DNA from: Allorhodopirellula solitaria
Lineage (GTDB): Bacteria; Planctomycetota; Planctomycetia; Pirellulales; Pirellulaceae
NCBI RefSeq assembly: GCF_007859855.1
Contig: NZ_SJPK01000002.1
Location: forward strand, 582,186-646,185
Direction: 5' to 3'
DNA length: 64,000 nucleotides
This document shows positions 44,220-53,198 of this stretch, piece after piece. Position numbers and translations under genes: made by a program. How positions within the stretch are numbered: position 1 is the stretch's first letter; each line of letters opens with the position of its first letter. The notes under the pieces are model-generated. The model saw only the letters and a program-made list of their open reading frames with translations. It had not been told where the DNA came from and made no database searches.

Positions 44220-45854
44220 TTAGGCACGCAGTCGGGCTTCGACACGGGCGATCGCATCAGCAGCGGCCATGGCTGCGTCACCACCGCCGATCTGTTTTCC
44301 ATCAGCCAACCACTGAGCAACTTTCTGTTGGGCGGCGATCGCCCCGGTATGGCTGCGGCGGCCGAAGTGTTGAGCGATCTCAGTATACGCGCTGCCGGTG
44401 TGTGTCCGAGCGAGGTACATCGCCAGCGTCCGCGGTTCGCTCACCCGCCGTGTCTGGGCTTTCCCGCGAAGTCCGTCTCGTTCCAACCCAAAAGCGTCAC
44501 AAACAGCTCGCTCGATCGACTTCAGAGAAGGTGCCGCACGCGTGTTTCGCATCAGATCGCCACCGAACTGACGGATTTCGTCGATCGTGGGTTCGCGGCG
44601 GAACATTCGTTGTAGCATCCCAATCAAATTGGCCACGCCAGCGACGGCGCGGGCGTCACCGCCGATCGCTTCGCTCACCTCGGCCAATAGCCCTGGGTCA
44701 CAGTCGAGCACGCAGCGGGTTTTGACCAACCGCGTTAAGAGATTCAAACGGGTTTCGGCATCGAGTGCCAACAGTGGGCAGACCAGACCGGAGGACATTC
44801 GCCCGGCCACTTCCCCGGTCAGCCCACGAATATCCGCTGGCGGAAGGTTCGCCGTGAACACGAGCGGTTTGCCCGCCGACGCGAGCGTTTCGAGCGTGTA
44901 CAGGGCTTCGCGAAGCGTGGCTGTCTTGGACGCCAGGAAGTGAACATCGTCAATCAACAACGCGTCCACCTCGCGGTACTTGCGGCGGAAGCTCGGCAGC
45001 CCCGTCGAGTTGACCGAGCCGACGAAGTCGTTCGTGAACTGCTCGGCCGTCAACAGGATCACTCGTCGCATCCGCCGCCGGCGGCGGAATTCTTCGGCGA
45101 TCGCTGCCAGCAAATGGGATTTCCCCGTCCCTGTCGGGCCATGCAGGAACAGCGGCGTGGCCACTTCGGGTGTCGACATCGCCATCGTCGCTGCTGAGAA
45201 AGCGAATTCGTTGCAGGGCCCTGTGATGAAGCTATCGAGCGTCCGGCCAGCGGTCGGGAGTGATTCCGGCAATGGGGCACTCGGAGCCGAGCCCGACTCG
45301 TCTCTGGCGTTGCTGCGGGCCGTTGCTCGGTCTCTGCTGAAATCCGCCGCGTCGGCTTCCTCGGCCGCCTCCTCGGCGGACTGAGTCAATTTGGAATCGG
45401 CTAACAGGCTCGATAGTTTCCCGGACGGCCCTTTGGCCCGCCCTCGGCGGCGAGCCGTGCTCTTCGATGCAGTCTCGCGGGCAGACCGCTTGTTACCGGT
45501 GCCCTCGGTCCGGCCATCGGTTGCCGTGTCGGCCTCGTCGATGAGCGGCGGCTGCGTCGCGGCGGCTTCGACGAGCATCCGGAAACGCCCGTGATCTCCC
45601 AATGCCATGGTGGCCGCGGCGCGGAGGTCGGCAGTGAAGTTTTTGGAAATGCGGTCCGCTGCAAACGGGCCACTCACCCGCAACACGACCACGTCAGCCT
45701 GCCCATCGACCGTCTCATCGGAGGCTTCGAGATCAAACTCGATCCCGTGGGTGAACCACAAGCGGAACCGGTCCGACCCGATGCGTTGTCGCAAGGCATC
45801 GGCAAATTGCTCGATGGCCTCCTGCGTCTCGATGCTGCCTTGCGTCGACGACAT
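44220..45854 (-). CDS. dnaA: Chromosomal replication initiator DnaA
   Basis: Binds DnaA boxes and melts the origin. 544 residues, longer than the typical 450 because residues 105-185 are a low-complexity linker (Ala/Glu/Arg/Ser). Domain III has Walker A (FLHGPTGTGKSHLLAAIAEEF) and Walker B (VDALLIDDVHFLASK) with a sensor region GKPLVFTANLPPADIRGL. Domain IV ends with EPRTLAMYLARTHTGSAYTEIAQHFGRRSHTGAIAAQQKV. This fits the DnaA signature, but the usual DHTTV is SHTGA here, a change right at the DNA-contacting segment. Low similarity in domain I is normal. dnaB follows. The 587-bp spacer upstream holds one near-consensus DnaA box. Confidence 0.92.
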   Translation of the reverse strand: MSSTQGSIETQEAIEQFADALRQRIGSDRFRLWFTHGIEFDLEASDETVDGQADVVVLRVSGPFAADRISKNFTADLRAAATMALGDHGRFRMLVEAAATQPPLIDEADTATDGRTEGTGNKRSARETASKSTARRRGRAKGPSGKLSSLLADSKLTQSAEEAAEEADAADFSRDRATARSNARDESGSAPSAPLPESLPTAGRTLDSFITGPCNEFAFSAATMAMSTPEVATPLFLHGPTGTGKSHLLAAIAEEFRRRRRMRRVILLTAEQFTNDFVGSVNSTGLPSFRRKYREVDALLIDDVHFLASKTATLREALYTLETLASAGKPLVFTANLPPADIRGLTGEVAGRMSSGLVCPLLALDAETRLNLLTRLVKTRCVLDCDPGLLAEVSEAIGGDARAVAGVANLIGMLQRMFRREPTIDEIRQFGGDLMRNTRAAPSLKSIERAVCDAFGLERDGLRGKAQTRRVSEPRTLAMYLARTHTGSAYTEIAQHFGRRSHTGAIAAQQKVAQWLADGKQIGGGDAAMAAADAIARVEARLRA

Positions 45855-46441
45855 ACCGGTAGCGACAACTCCCTCGTGGATGATGATGACGGAAGCGGTG
45901 CCGCGTGAGCGTCAACGCTAAAACTCAAACAGATTCCGACCCCGCTTCCCGCCACCGCCCAACCCGCCTGAAGACGTGATGAACTCAGCGAAAAACGATG
46001 TTTTTGTGAAAACTGGAACGGATTCCAAAAATGACTCAGCCGTTTCCGCCCGATGGCTCTCCTGCGGCGAGTGAGGCAGATTCTAGATTTGATAGCAAAC
46101 AAGTCAAACCGTTTGACTCAAGTTTTTGTACTCAGCTGCCGGGGCCCCTGACGGCGCTCTCGAAGCGGTCGCAAAAAACGAGTTCTATGGGATTCAACGC
46201 CCTCGCGTCCACGCCGGTTCGTAGGCTTATTCGACTCTGCACACTCGTGGATAATCTGTCGGTAACCCAATCTTCATTTTGATTTCACAATCGCTCGGTG
46301 CGGGTAACCTGTTGCTACCAAGGTAGTTGGAGCGAAACTCCCTCGCCAGGTCGAAATTCAGCCCTAGCGGTCGACTTTTGGCTTCTGCTACACGCGGGGA
46401 CGTCATCCTTTGCCCGCCCCCGTTCCGGAGCCCGAAACACG
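45855..46441. other. Spacer upstream of dnaA with palindrome and single DnaA-box-like site
   Basis: No gene is supported. The + strand frame that begins at 46298 gives no signal peptide until the internal ATG at 46442. Two structures stand out: the palindrome AGTCAAAC-C-GTTTGACT at 46102-46118, and CGTGGATAA at 46246-46254, the complement of TTATCCACG, which matches the DnaA box at 8 of 9 positions. Several AT-rich stretches are present. One box is too few to call an origin. Confidence 0.5.
46102..46118. promoter_or_regulatory. Palindrome AGTCAAAC-C-GTTTGACT
   Basis: Perfect 8-bp arms around one central C. It lies 248 bp upstream of dnaA and 324 bp upstream of the secreted-protein gene, which are divergent. 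It has the form of a dimeric repressor site, but I cannot name the regulator. Confidence 0.4.
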
Positions 46442-47383
46442 ATGTCTGTTCGCCTCGCCCCGCCTATTCGCTTGCTCGCCACCTTCGTCAGCTTAGCCCT
46501 CGCCACGGCACCCCTCTCGATGGCCGCCGACAGCGGCAACGCTGGATCCGGTGAGAGCGTGCTGGCCAAGTCAGAGGACGCCACCTACCAACTCCGCCAT
46601 CAACTCTCGCCCGAACAGACGATCCGCTACAAAGTGACCCATGTCGCCAAAACGAAAACGCGGATGAACGGCACCGAAGAGATCGCCAACGTGTACACGA
46701 CGAGTGTGCGGTCCTGGAAAGTACAGAATGTGAACGAACAGGAAATCACCTTTGACCACCAGATCGACTCGGTCGAGATGACCCAGCAAAACGGGGACAA
46801 AGACGAAATCCGGTGGGATAGTCGCACCGGTGAGAAACCGCCAGCAGCGTTCCGCGTGGTCGCCGACCAAATCGGTACCCCGCTGGCCACGGTCACCATC
46901 GATGCGAAGGGCACCGAACTGGACCGAGAGAGCCATGCGGGGTCAAAGGCATCCTTGGGCATGGGATCGCTGACATTGAGCCTGCCAGCGGATCCGGTCG
47001 CGATTGGCGACAAATGGACCGTGCCATCGGAAATCAAGGCGCGGACAGACGACCAGCAAGTCAAAACAATCAAAATCCGCCAGGTCTACACGCTGAAGAA
47101 AGTCAGCGCCGGTGTCGCGACAATCTCAGTGAAAAGCCAAACGTTGACACCGATTCATTCCGAATCGCTCCGCGCCCAAGTCGTTCAGCAACTCAGTGAC
47201 GGCAGCATTCGATTCGACGTCGACAACGGATACCTGCTCAGCAAACAACTCGATTGGGACGAAACCGTTGTCGGTTTCCAAGGTCCCGGGAGCATGATGG
47301 AGTACCGCGCCAAGATGAACGAAGAGCTGATCAACGATGATGTCGTGCTATCGGCAGTCAAGTCGAAAAAACCGCTTCGCTAG
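46442..47383 (+). CDS. Secreted protein of unknown function (DUF6263-like)
   Basis: 313 residues from ATG 46442, selected because it opens with a signal peptide (MSVRLAPPIRLLATFVSLALATAPLSMAAD). The mature protein is beta-rich: YQLRHQLSPEQTIRYKVTHVAKTKTRMNGTEEIANVYTTSVRSWKVQNVNEQEITFDHQIDSVEM, then LPADPVAIGDKWTVPSEI and IRQVYTLKKVSAGVATISVKSQT. This arrangement (a stability or threshold domain with IGDxW and a later GYLLSKQ) is common in planctomycete exported proteins of the DUF6263 type. I give the family only as a likely match. No catalytic motif is seen. It is divergent from dnaA. Confidence 0.65.
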   Translation: MSVRLAPPIRLLATFVSLALATAPLSMAADSGNAGSGESVLAKSEDATYQLRHQLSPEQTIRYKVTHVAKTKTRMNGTEEIANVYTTSVRSWKVQNVNEQEITFDHQIDSVEMTQQNGDKDEIRWDSRTGEKPPAAFRVVADQIGTPLATVTIDAKGTELDRESHAGSKASLGMGSLTLSLPADPVAIGDKWTVPSEIKARTDDQQVKTIKIRQVYTLKKVSAGVATISVKSQTLTPIHSESLRAQVVQQLSDGSIRFDVDNGYLLSKQLDWDETVVGFQGPGSMMEYRAKMNEELINDDVVLSAVKSKKPLR

Positions 47384-47866
47384 CCGTCTGTCCGGTAAGA
47401 CCGTTGGTGGATCGCGACCAGCGAAATGGGCATGGATGCGACAATAGTGAGCCGAGTGCCGTGAGTCACTGGGTAGCGCCGCCCCAATGCCATCTACTTT
47501 GCCCCCGTTCGGGGCATCATCACGATGGTAACCCGACGCGTCAGCGAGGAAAATGCAGTGTTTTGCGTGGCGAACAAGTGATCCTCGCTGACGCGTCGGG
47601 TTACCAAGACCGCTTCGCGGTCGAAAGATCTATCCGGTGGTGTTCGCTTACGCTCAAACCACCGGCTATTTTCTCCAACGCCTTCGGCGTAGGAAAACTT
47701 GTGGGAGATCGACAGCCCGAGCGACGCCCACAGCCTTGGCTTTGCGCACTTGCTCGACATCTCCGATATCAGCGACCGAGACGTTCTCGAGAACGGTCTC
47801 GTGCTGGGGATAGACCTCATCCTCGGATCGTCTTTTGCAGATAGGTCCATTGAACACAATCGTAGA
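47384..47866. repeat. Spacer with family E, a 79-bp perfect hairpin and a reversed R1 segment
   Basis: Three repeats are packed here. 47431-47478 resembles the family E repeat at 8029. 47527-47605 has perfect 24-bp arms starting GGTAACCCGACGCGTCAGCG around a 31-bp loop. 47625-47706 is R1 in reverse orientation (the ACCACCGGCTATTTTCTCC and CGCCTTCGGCG phrases). The remaining 160 bp up to the nitroreductase stop show nothing supported. The two flanking genes converge, so this is a 3'-end region. Confidence 0.7.
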
Positions 47867-48469
47867 CTAGAACGTGTGCGACTCGCCCCATTTGTCGCCA
47901 AAAACAAACTCCTGCAGCGGTTTGCGACTTCGCGGTTGCAGGTCACGCTCACGCACTTCCTCGGGCACCGCGTCCACCGGCGGCGCGTAGCCGATCGCCA
48001 GGGCGGTTTTGGCTTCCGCATCGTCCGGGATATTGAAGAGACTGCGAGCCCGGTCAGGTAGAATCCCGATCATTTGATGCACCACCAACCCTCGCGCCGT
48101 AGCTTCCAAGGTCAAATTGGCGCTAGCCAGACCCAGGTCATGCTCACAGGCCGCATTGGGTTTCCCATTCTTGGAAAACTTTCGGCTCGTGCAGCCGATC
48201 GCCAATACAGGTACGCTCTTGGTCCAAGCCTGATTGCCTTCCACCAGACATGACCACAGCCGTTCAAACGCCGCGTCGTCCTCGCGGCGAGCTACGAGAT
48301 AACTCCAAGGCTGCTCATTGTAGGACGAGGCCGCCCACCGAGCGGCTTCGAAGACAGATTGCAAATCCTCATCCGAAACATCGCGGTCCGCAAACGCATA
48401 CGGGCTCCATCGCTCGGCGATCAGTTGATGAACAGGATGGTCGGTATCGGCGTGCTTGGGATGTGTCAT
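47867..48469 (-). CDS. Nitroreductase family protein
   Basis: FMN-dependent NAD(P)H oxidoreductase of the nitroreductase fold, cytoplasmic, 200 residues. FMN-contacting segments are recognisable: ERWSPYAFADRDVSDEDLQSVFEAARWAASSYNEQPWSYLVA (usual RRSxRxF...AxxAPSxxNxQPWxF), and the C-terminal LEATARGLVVHQMIGILPDRARSLFNIPDDAEAKTALAIGYAPP. The central CEHDLGLASANLTL corresponds to the helix at the dimer interface. The substrate cannot be told; such enzymes reduce nitroaromatics, quinones or flavins. It is followed by the repeat-filled spacer and preceded by the esterase gene (45-bp gap). Confidence 0.9.
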   Translation of the reverse strand: MTHPKHADTDHPVHQLIAERWSPYAFADRDVSDEDLQSVFEAARWAASSYNEQPWSYLVARREDDAAFERLWSCLVEGNQAWTKSVPVLAIGCTSRKFSKNGKPNAACEHDLGLASANLTLEATARGLVVHQMIGILPDRARSLFNIPDDAEAKTALAIGYAPPVDAVPEEVRERDLQPRSRKPLQEFVFGDKWGESHTF

Positions 48470-48514
48470 GGTTCTCGCTGTGTGGTTTTCGTGGGGCGTT
48501 TCAAGAAATGATTG

Positions 48515-49432
48515 TCACTTCTTAGGAACCGCCATCGATTGACGGGTCAACCATTGCCTGCAAAGGCCGGGCCACTGGGAAGCCCCTGGCGTCGAAGCGG
48601 CGAGCCCCAAGCCGTGGCGTCCCTCTGGAAATAAATGCATCTCCACGTCGACGCCGTGTTCGATGCAGGCCTCGTAATACGCCAAACTATTCTGCACCGG
48701 AACCGCTTTGTCTGCAGCGGTATGGAACAAGAACGTCGGTGGGGTTTGCTCGCTCACCTGTGTCTCGTTCGAGAGAGATTCGATCAAGTCCGCGTCGGCG
48801 TCTTTGCCAACCAAGTTGATTTGGCTGCCCCGGTGCGTGAACGGTTTACCGAGTGCAATGACGGGGTAACAGAGGATGCAAAAATCCGGTCGTGATGAGA
48901 CTCGCGCTACCAGATCGCTCGCCTCCGAGTCCGCTTCGGCGAAATGGGTTGAAACCGTCGAGGCCAAGTGGCCGCCCGCGGAAAAACCGATCACGCCAAT
49001 TCGATTGGGATCCAAGTTGAGTTCCTCGGCACGGCTGCGGAGCGTCTGGATCGCGCGCTGAGCATCCATCATCGGTGCCGGATGGCCGTAGCCTTTGCCC
49101 TCGTTGCCTTTGCCTCGCATCCGGTAGGTGCAGATGGCCGAGGAAATACCCATCGAGGCGAACCACTCGGCGAACGCATAGCCTTCGTGATCGATCGCGT
49201 GATGACCGTAACCTCCTCCCGGCAAAATCACGACGCCCGCGGTCGGTTCGTCCGCTGTGACCTGATGGATGATCAACTCCGGCACATCGCCGTCAGCCAC
49301 TAGATCCGACCCGGGGATCCCATCCTGCCATAGTTTGGCCGTGGTCGATGGCACCGAGGGCTGGGCTGAACAGGCAGACACGCAAATCAAAACAAGACAA
49401 AAACACAGCGGCAGTGGAGTGCGCAAAGGCAT
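48515..49432 (-). CDS. Secreted alpha/beta hydrolase (esterase/acetyl xylan esterase type)
   Basis: 305 residues. The N-terminus MPLRTPLPLCFCLVLICVSAC is a signal with a plausible lipobox (VSAC). The mature part matches the BD-FAE/endo-xylanase-esterase-like hydrolases: VVILPGGGYGHHAIDHEGYAFAEWFASMGIS (oxyanion-hole region), IGVIGFSAGGHLASTVSTHF with the nucleophile Ser in GFSAGG, an Asp in FLFHTAADKAVPVQNSLAYYEA, and the catalytic His in LFPEGRHGLGL. This family removes acetyl or feruloyl groups from polysaccharides, fitting the sulfatase and transporter genes that follow on the same strand. The actual substrate is not known. It is probably in the same transcription unit as the nitroreductase. 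Confidence 0.85.
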   Translation of the reverse strand: MPLRTPLPLCFCLVLICVSACSAQPSVPSTTAKLWQDGIPGSDLVADGDVPELIIHQVTADEPTAGVVILPGGGYGHHAIDHEGYAFAEWFASMGISSAICTYRMRGKGNEGKGYGHPAPMMDAQRAIQTLRSRAEELNLDPNRIGVIGFSAGGHLASTVSTHFAEADSEASDLVARVSSRPDFCILCYPVIALGKPFTHRGSQINLVGKDADADLIESLSNETQVSEQTPPTFLFHTAADKAVPVQNSLAYYEACIEHGVDVEMHLFPEGRHGLGLAASTPGASQWPGLCRQWLTRQSMAVPKK

Positions 49433-49957
49433 GAAAGGCTCTCAGTGAGAAGAAACGGACTGACGGAATCAGGCCATCTTAACGAGAAAGAGCCGATCGT
49501 GGGCCAGCTATGCACGTCGGGGGAGATGCTTCGCTTTATTAGCCATTGGGCTAACGCCGAATACCGCTTACTTCAGATGCGAAGCAGTCTTGTTAACTCG
49601 ACGCGAGAGCGCTGCGACAAGCCCTCCGTCCCAAGAACTCGTCGCCTCCTCATGAATCCCCACAAGTCAGCTCCCCCGTGTGCTTGTCGCACGGGAAGCT
49701 AAGTTTTGCAATTAGAAAACCGCGGCATCGACACACGTTCCCCTGTCAGCTTGTCTGACAGGAAACCAAGCCGACAGACTTTGCTGTCATGCGGGGCAAG
49801 CCCGCATGGGAGCGGGGTGAACGCTCTATTGTTCTAATCACAAAACGGCGATTCCTGTCAGACAAGCTGACAGGGGATCTGGTTTGGTGGTGAATCAACA
49901 GCCCGCCTGCCTCGTCAGATACGACATTGTATGCGGAAAGATTCCCCGCAGACGTGC
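49433..49957. repeat. Spacer with family F fragment and element D, copy 1
   Basis: 49512-49557 repeats the left part of the 23098-23204 element (GCACGTCGGGGGAG, TTTATTAGCC). 49660-49881 is element D: CCCCGTGTGCTTGTC near its start and the internal inverted pair CCCCTGTCAGCTTGTCTGAC / its complement at 49855-49876. The same 222-bp element is at 60329-60550. No gene is supported in this gap. Confidence 0.7.
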
Positions 49958-51724
49958 TTAGCGGAACACCCAGTACAAGCCGACCATCACGATGGCCAAC
50001 CCAATCGAGAGAAACCGCGGATCCGACCAGCGACTCGGGGCAGGGATCTTCAGTGCGGCCAGCGGGGTTTCCCAAGCGAGATCGGCGCCACGCAGTTCCG
50101 CGCCCGTACGGGGCACTTCGGAGCTAGCACGAGCCGGATCCGGCAACGCGAGGCTGAGCACGACTTGCAGCACGCAGCAGATCACGAACAGATTGAATGC
50201 CATCATCATGAACCCACCCGGCAGCTGATTCAGTTCACCTTCGGGCCGCAGCGTGTTGATGGTGAACACCCCGATGCCGAGCAACGAACCCGCGATCAGC
50301 GTGGTCGCCGCGGCACGCGAACTCGAACGCCGCCAGAACACGCCGAGCACGAGTACCGCACTGATCGGCGGTGCGATGTGCGAGATGATTGTCGCCATAC
50401 CGTTGAAGATGCTCTCAAATAGATTGAGTGCTGGCACAATCGCCACCGCGAATACCAAAGCAGCCGTGGCCGAGATGCGGCCGAAACGCACCAGAGAGGC
50501 GTCATCGATCGTCGGTCGAAACCGCTTGATGATGTCGTAACTCACCAGAGTAGAAATGGAATTGAGCGCGCCCGACACCGTGCTCATCAGCGCCGCCATC
50601 AGGGCCGCGACCAATACCCCGCGCAGACCCACCGGCAACAACTCCGTGATCATGCTCGCGTAGATCCCCTTGCTCTTGACCTCGCCATCGACCGTGATCA
50701 AGGACAGGTCCAAGCGTCCATCCTGATGCAAGGCGTAGGCCAGCAATCCAGGCAACACAAACAGGAACACGGGCAGAATCTTCAATACGCCTGCGAAGAT
50801 GGGCCCCTGCCGCGCGTTGAGTTCGTCCTTGGCACCGAGCACCCGCTGCACGATCGTCTGGTCGGCACACCAATACCAAATGCCGAGCACCGGGTATCCC
50901 AGTAGGATCGCGTACCATGGCATCTTGTCGGGGTCACCATGCGGGCGGAGCATCGATAGCTTCTGTGGTTCCCCCTCACGCTCGAGCACCGAGACGAGGT
51001 TCTGCCAACCGTCGAATCCTCCCGGGGAGTCCGGTGTGCCACCGAGCTGATAAAATGCCAGGCCAGTGATCAGCGCGGCTCCGGCGAGCAACACCACGGT
51101 CTGAATGCATTCGGTCACGACCACGGCGAGCAGTCCGCCCACAATCGTGTAAACGCCCGTCAATACACAGAGCACGACGATGCTCAGCATCATCGAAACG
51201 CCGAGCAACTCCTCGAGAATGATTCCTCCGGTGAGCAGGGCGAAGGCAATGTGAATCACGACCGCCGAGACAATCGAGATCAGCGCCAAAACGTCGCGGC
51301 AGATACGGTTGTATCGCCGCTCGAGAAAATCGGGCAACGTCGCGATCGATGAACGAATATAGAAAGGTGCAAAGAACAACCCGAGCAGCACCAGCGTGAA
51401 GCCCGCCATCCATTCAAAGTTCCCATTGAGCAGTCCCGTGTCAAATCCGTTCTGTGCGAAACTCACCAAGTGCAATGTCGAGATATTGGTGGCGAACAAT
51501 GCCATCCCGATGCTGAGCCAACCGAGACTCTTGCCTGCCAAGAAATACTCCTCAGCCGCCCCTTGTTTCTTCTTATGATGCCACGCCGCTAGCAATCCAA
51601 TCGCGACGATACCGATGAGGTACGTGATGGCCGTGACCAAGTCGATCGGCCCGAGCTGGATTCGACCCGTGTCGGGCCCTTGCGGAGTGGCCAGTTGATT
51701 GGCCAAGACAAAAGGATGGTTCAA
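49958..51724 (-). CDS. Sodium:solute symporter (SSS/SGLT family)
   Basis: 588 residues from a TTG start, about 13-14 membrane helices. The family features are visible: the opening IDLVTAITYLIGIVAIGLLAAWHHKKKQGAAEEYFLAGKSLGWLSIGMALFATNIST (the Na+ site region), FFAPFYIRSSIATLPDFLERRYN (SGLT-type signature with GLP/ATLPDFLExR), IVGGLLAVVVTECIQTVVLL, and LLPVGLRGVLVAALMAALMSTVSGALNSISTLVSYDI. The match to SGLT-like transporters suggests Na+-driven uptake of a sugar or related solute across the inner membrane. It lies 42 bp downstream of a sulfatase gene, consistent with import of desulfated sugars. Confidence 0.93.
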   Translation of the reverse strand: MNHPFVLANQLATPQGPDTGRIQLGPIDLVTAITYLIGIVAIGLLAAWHHKKKQGAAEEYFLAGKSLGWLSIGMALFATNISTLHLVSFAQNGFDTGLLNGNFEWMAGFTLVLLGLFFAPFYIRSSIATLPDFLERRYNRICRDVLALISIVSAVVIHIAFALLTGGIILEELLGVSMMLSIVVLCVLTGVYTIVGGLLAVVVTECIQTVVLLAGAALITGLAFYQLGGTPDSPGGFDGWQNLVSVLEREGEPQKLSMLRPHGDPDKMPWYAILLGYPVLGIWYWCADQTIVQRVLGAKDELNARQGPIFAGVLKILPVFLFVLPGLLAYALHQDGRLDLSLITVDGEVKSKGIYASMITELLPVGLRGVLVAALMAALMSTVSGALNSISTLVSYDIIKRFRPTIDDASLVRFGRISATAALVFAVAIVPALNLFESIFNGMATIISHIAPPISAVLVLGVFWRRSSSRAAATTLIAGSLLGIGVFTINTLRPEGELNQLPGGFMMMAFNLFVICCVLQVVLSLALPDPARASSEVPRTGAELRGADLAWETPLAALKIPAPSRWSDPRFLSIGLAIVMVGLYWVFR

Positions 51725-51766
51725 CAGACGGTCTCGCTCGAAGTCAATGTGTGAGGCGTTGGTAGA

Positions 51767-53194
51767 TCAAGACGATGGGGTCACGGGGCCAGAGGCGTTG
51801 ATGGTGGTGGCGTCGTGAGCGGCGCCGGGAAGTTCACCACGTTTCACTTTCCCACCCAGCTTCTCGTGCAGCCCCTGCCGGTCAGGGGTCGGATGAGTAG
51901 GCACGCTATCGCCGGTTTCCTCCTGCCAACGCTGCAGCAGGCCTCGCATTCGCGACAAAGTCGGTTCCATCTCGGGGTTCGCGGCCAAGTTGTCGAATTG
52001 ATTCGGATCCGATTTGACGTTGAACAGCATCTCGGCCGGTTGCGGTTTCGTCGTGAGCAGAGCCTGAGCATCGGTGAGTTTGCCCGCCTCAGCCGCCTCC
52101 CACAATTCCTTCACGGCCTGGAACCCATAAGACGAACTCTCTCCAGAAACACTGTATCGCTCGGGCCATGCGTTCCAGATATACAGCCAATCGCCCGTCC
52201 GCACCGCTCGTTGGTGGTTGCGGTAGACGTGCCAGTTGCGTTCGGCAAAGGCAACGTCGCGAACGGTCGCCTCTGGATTCGATAGAATTGGCACGATGCT
52301 CACTCCTTGCTCTGTCTCGGGCTGCTCCACGCCTGCCAGCTGCAAGAAGGTCGCCGAGAAGTCGATCGAGCTGACCAACGAATCGGTTCGACCTACCTCC
52401 ACGTTTGGCCCCGCGATGACCAGGGGCGTCCGAATTCCACTGTCATAGAGATAGGTCTTGCAACGCGGGAACGGTCGGCCATTGTCGCTGCAATACACAA
52501 AATACGTATTGTCCGCGATCCCTTGCCGCTCGAGCTCCTTCATCAACTCGCCTGCGTAATGATCGGTGCGGCTCACCTCATGGTAAAACCCCGCCAGTTC
52601 CTCACGCGTTCCCGGTCCGTCGAACATCATTGCTGGAACATCGATGTCCCCGGGCTCGTATGTGGGAGCCTTTCCGTTGATAGTAAAGCCGTGGTGCGCG
52701 TCGTGGGAAGCAAACCAAGCAAAGAACGGTTGGTCGTCGGGGCGTTGACGCAAGTGCTCGACCCATTTCTCACTCCCGGCTGGATGACTATCCGAGGAGA
52801 CGTCGAATCCCAGCGTCTTCGCCTTGCCCATGTGGTTCTTGCCGGACAGGATCGTGTAGTAACCGGCGTCCTGAAGGCTTTGAACAAAAGTCTGTTGATC
52901 CTGGGGGAGAGACTGGTGTAGCTCGGGGGCGCCGGTGTTGTGCGGGTATCGACCTGTGATAATGCTGCAGCGACTCGGCGAGCACGAGCTGATCGTCAAG
53001 TAGGCGTTGTCAAAGACCAGTGCCTGGGATGCGATCTTCTCAAGATTGGGGGTCTCGACATGCTCATTGCCATAGATACTCAGATCATCTGGGCTGATGT
53101 CATCGGTGATAAAGAATATGAAATTGGGAGGTGTCTCCGCGCTCGCGTAGGGAGCGGTCAGACAGACCAGTGCTAAGAAGTAAGCGAGTTTCAT
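51767..53194 (-). CDS. Secreted sulfatase (formylglycine type), 1
   Basis: 475 residues from ATG 53194, where a signal peptide begins (MKLAYFLALVCLTAPYASAE). The metal-binding FFITDDISPDDLSIYG opens the alkaline-phosphatase fold. The Cys to be converted to formylglycine is Cys71 in the motif CSPSR, followed by CSIITGRYP. GKNHMGK, a DAHHGF segment and CSDNGRPF complete the active-site set. It removes sulfate esters, or N-sulfates as in the heparan N-sulfatase-like group that it resembles in the TDDIS opening. The start is 4 bp after the stop of the second sulfatase. A maturase is needed but not in this window. Confidence 0.94.
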   Translation of the reverse strand: MKLAYFLALVCLTAPYASAETPPNFIFFITDDISPDDLSIYGNEHVETPNLEKIASQALVFDNAYLTISSCSPSRCSIITGRYPHNTGAPELHQSLPQDQQTFVQSLQDAGYYTILSGKNHMGKAKTLGFDVSSDSHPAGSEKWVEHLRQRPDDQPFFAWFASHDAHHGFTINGKAPTYEPGDIDVPAMMFDGPGTREELAGFYHEVSRTDHYAGELMKELERQGIADNTYFVYCSDNGRPFPRCKTYLYDSGIRTPLVIAGPNVEVGRTDSLVSSIDFSATFLQLAGVEQPETEQGVSIVPILSNPEATVRDVAFAERNWHVYRNHQRAVRTGDWLYIWNAWPERYSVSGESSSYGFQAVKELWEAAEAGKLTDAQALLTTKPQPAEMLFNVKSDPNQFDNLAANPEMEPTLSRMRGLLQRWQEETGDSVPTHPTPDRQGLHEKLGGKVKRGELPGAAHDATTINASGPVTPSS

Positions 53195-53198
53195 CGTT

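Noticed and set aside
45855..46441. Calling the dnaA upstream spacer an origin of replication
   Set aside because: Only one near-consensus DnaA box is present and no cluster; without skew data the call is not supported.
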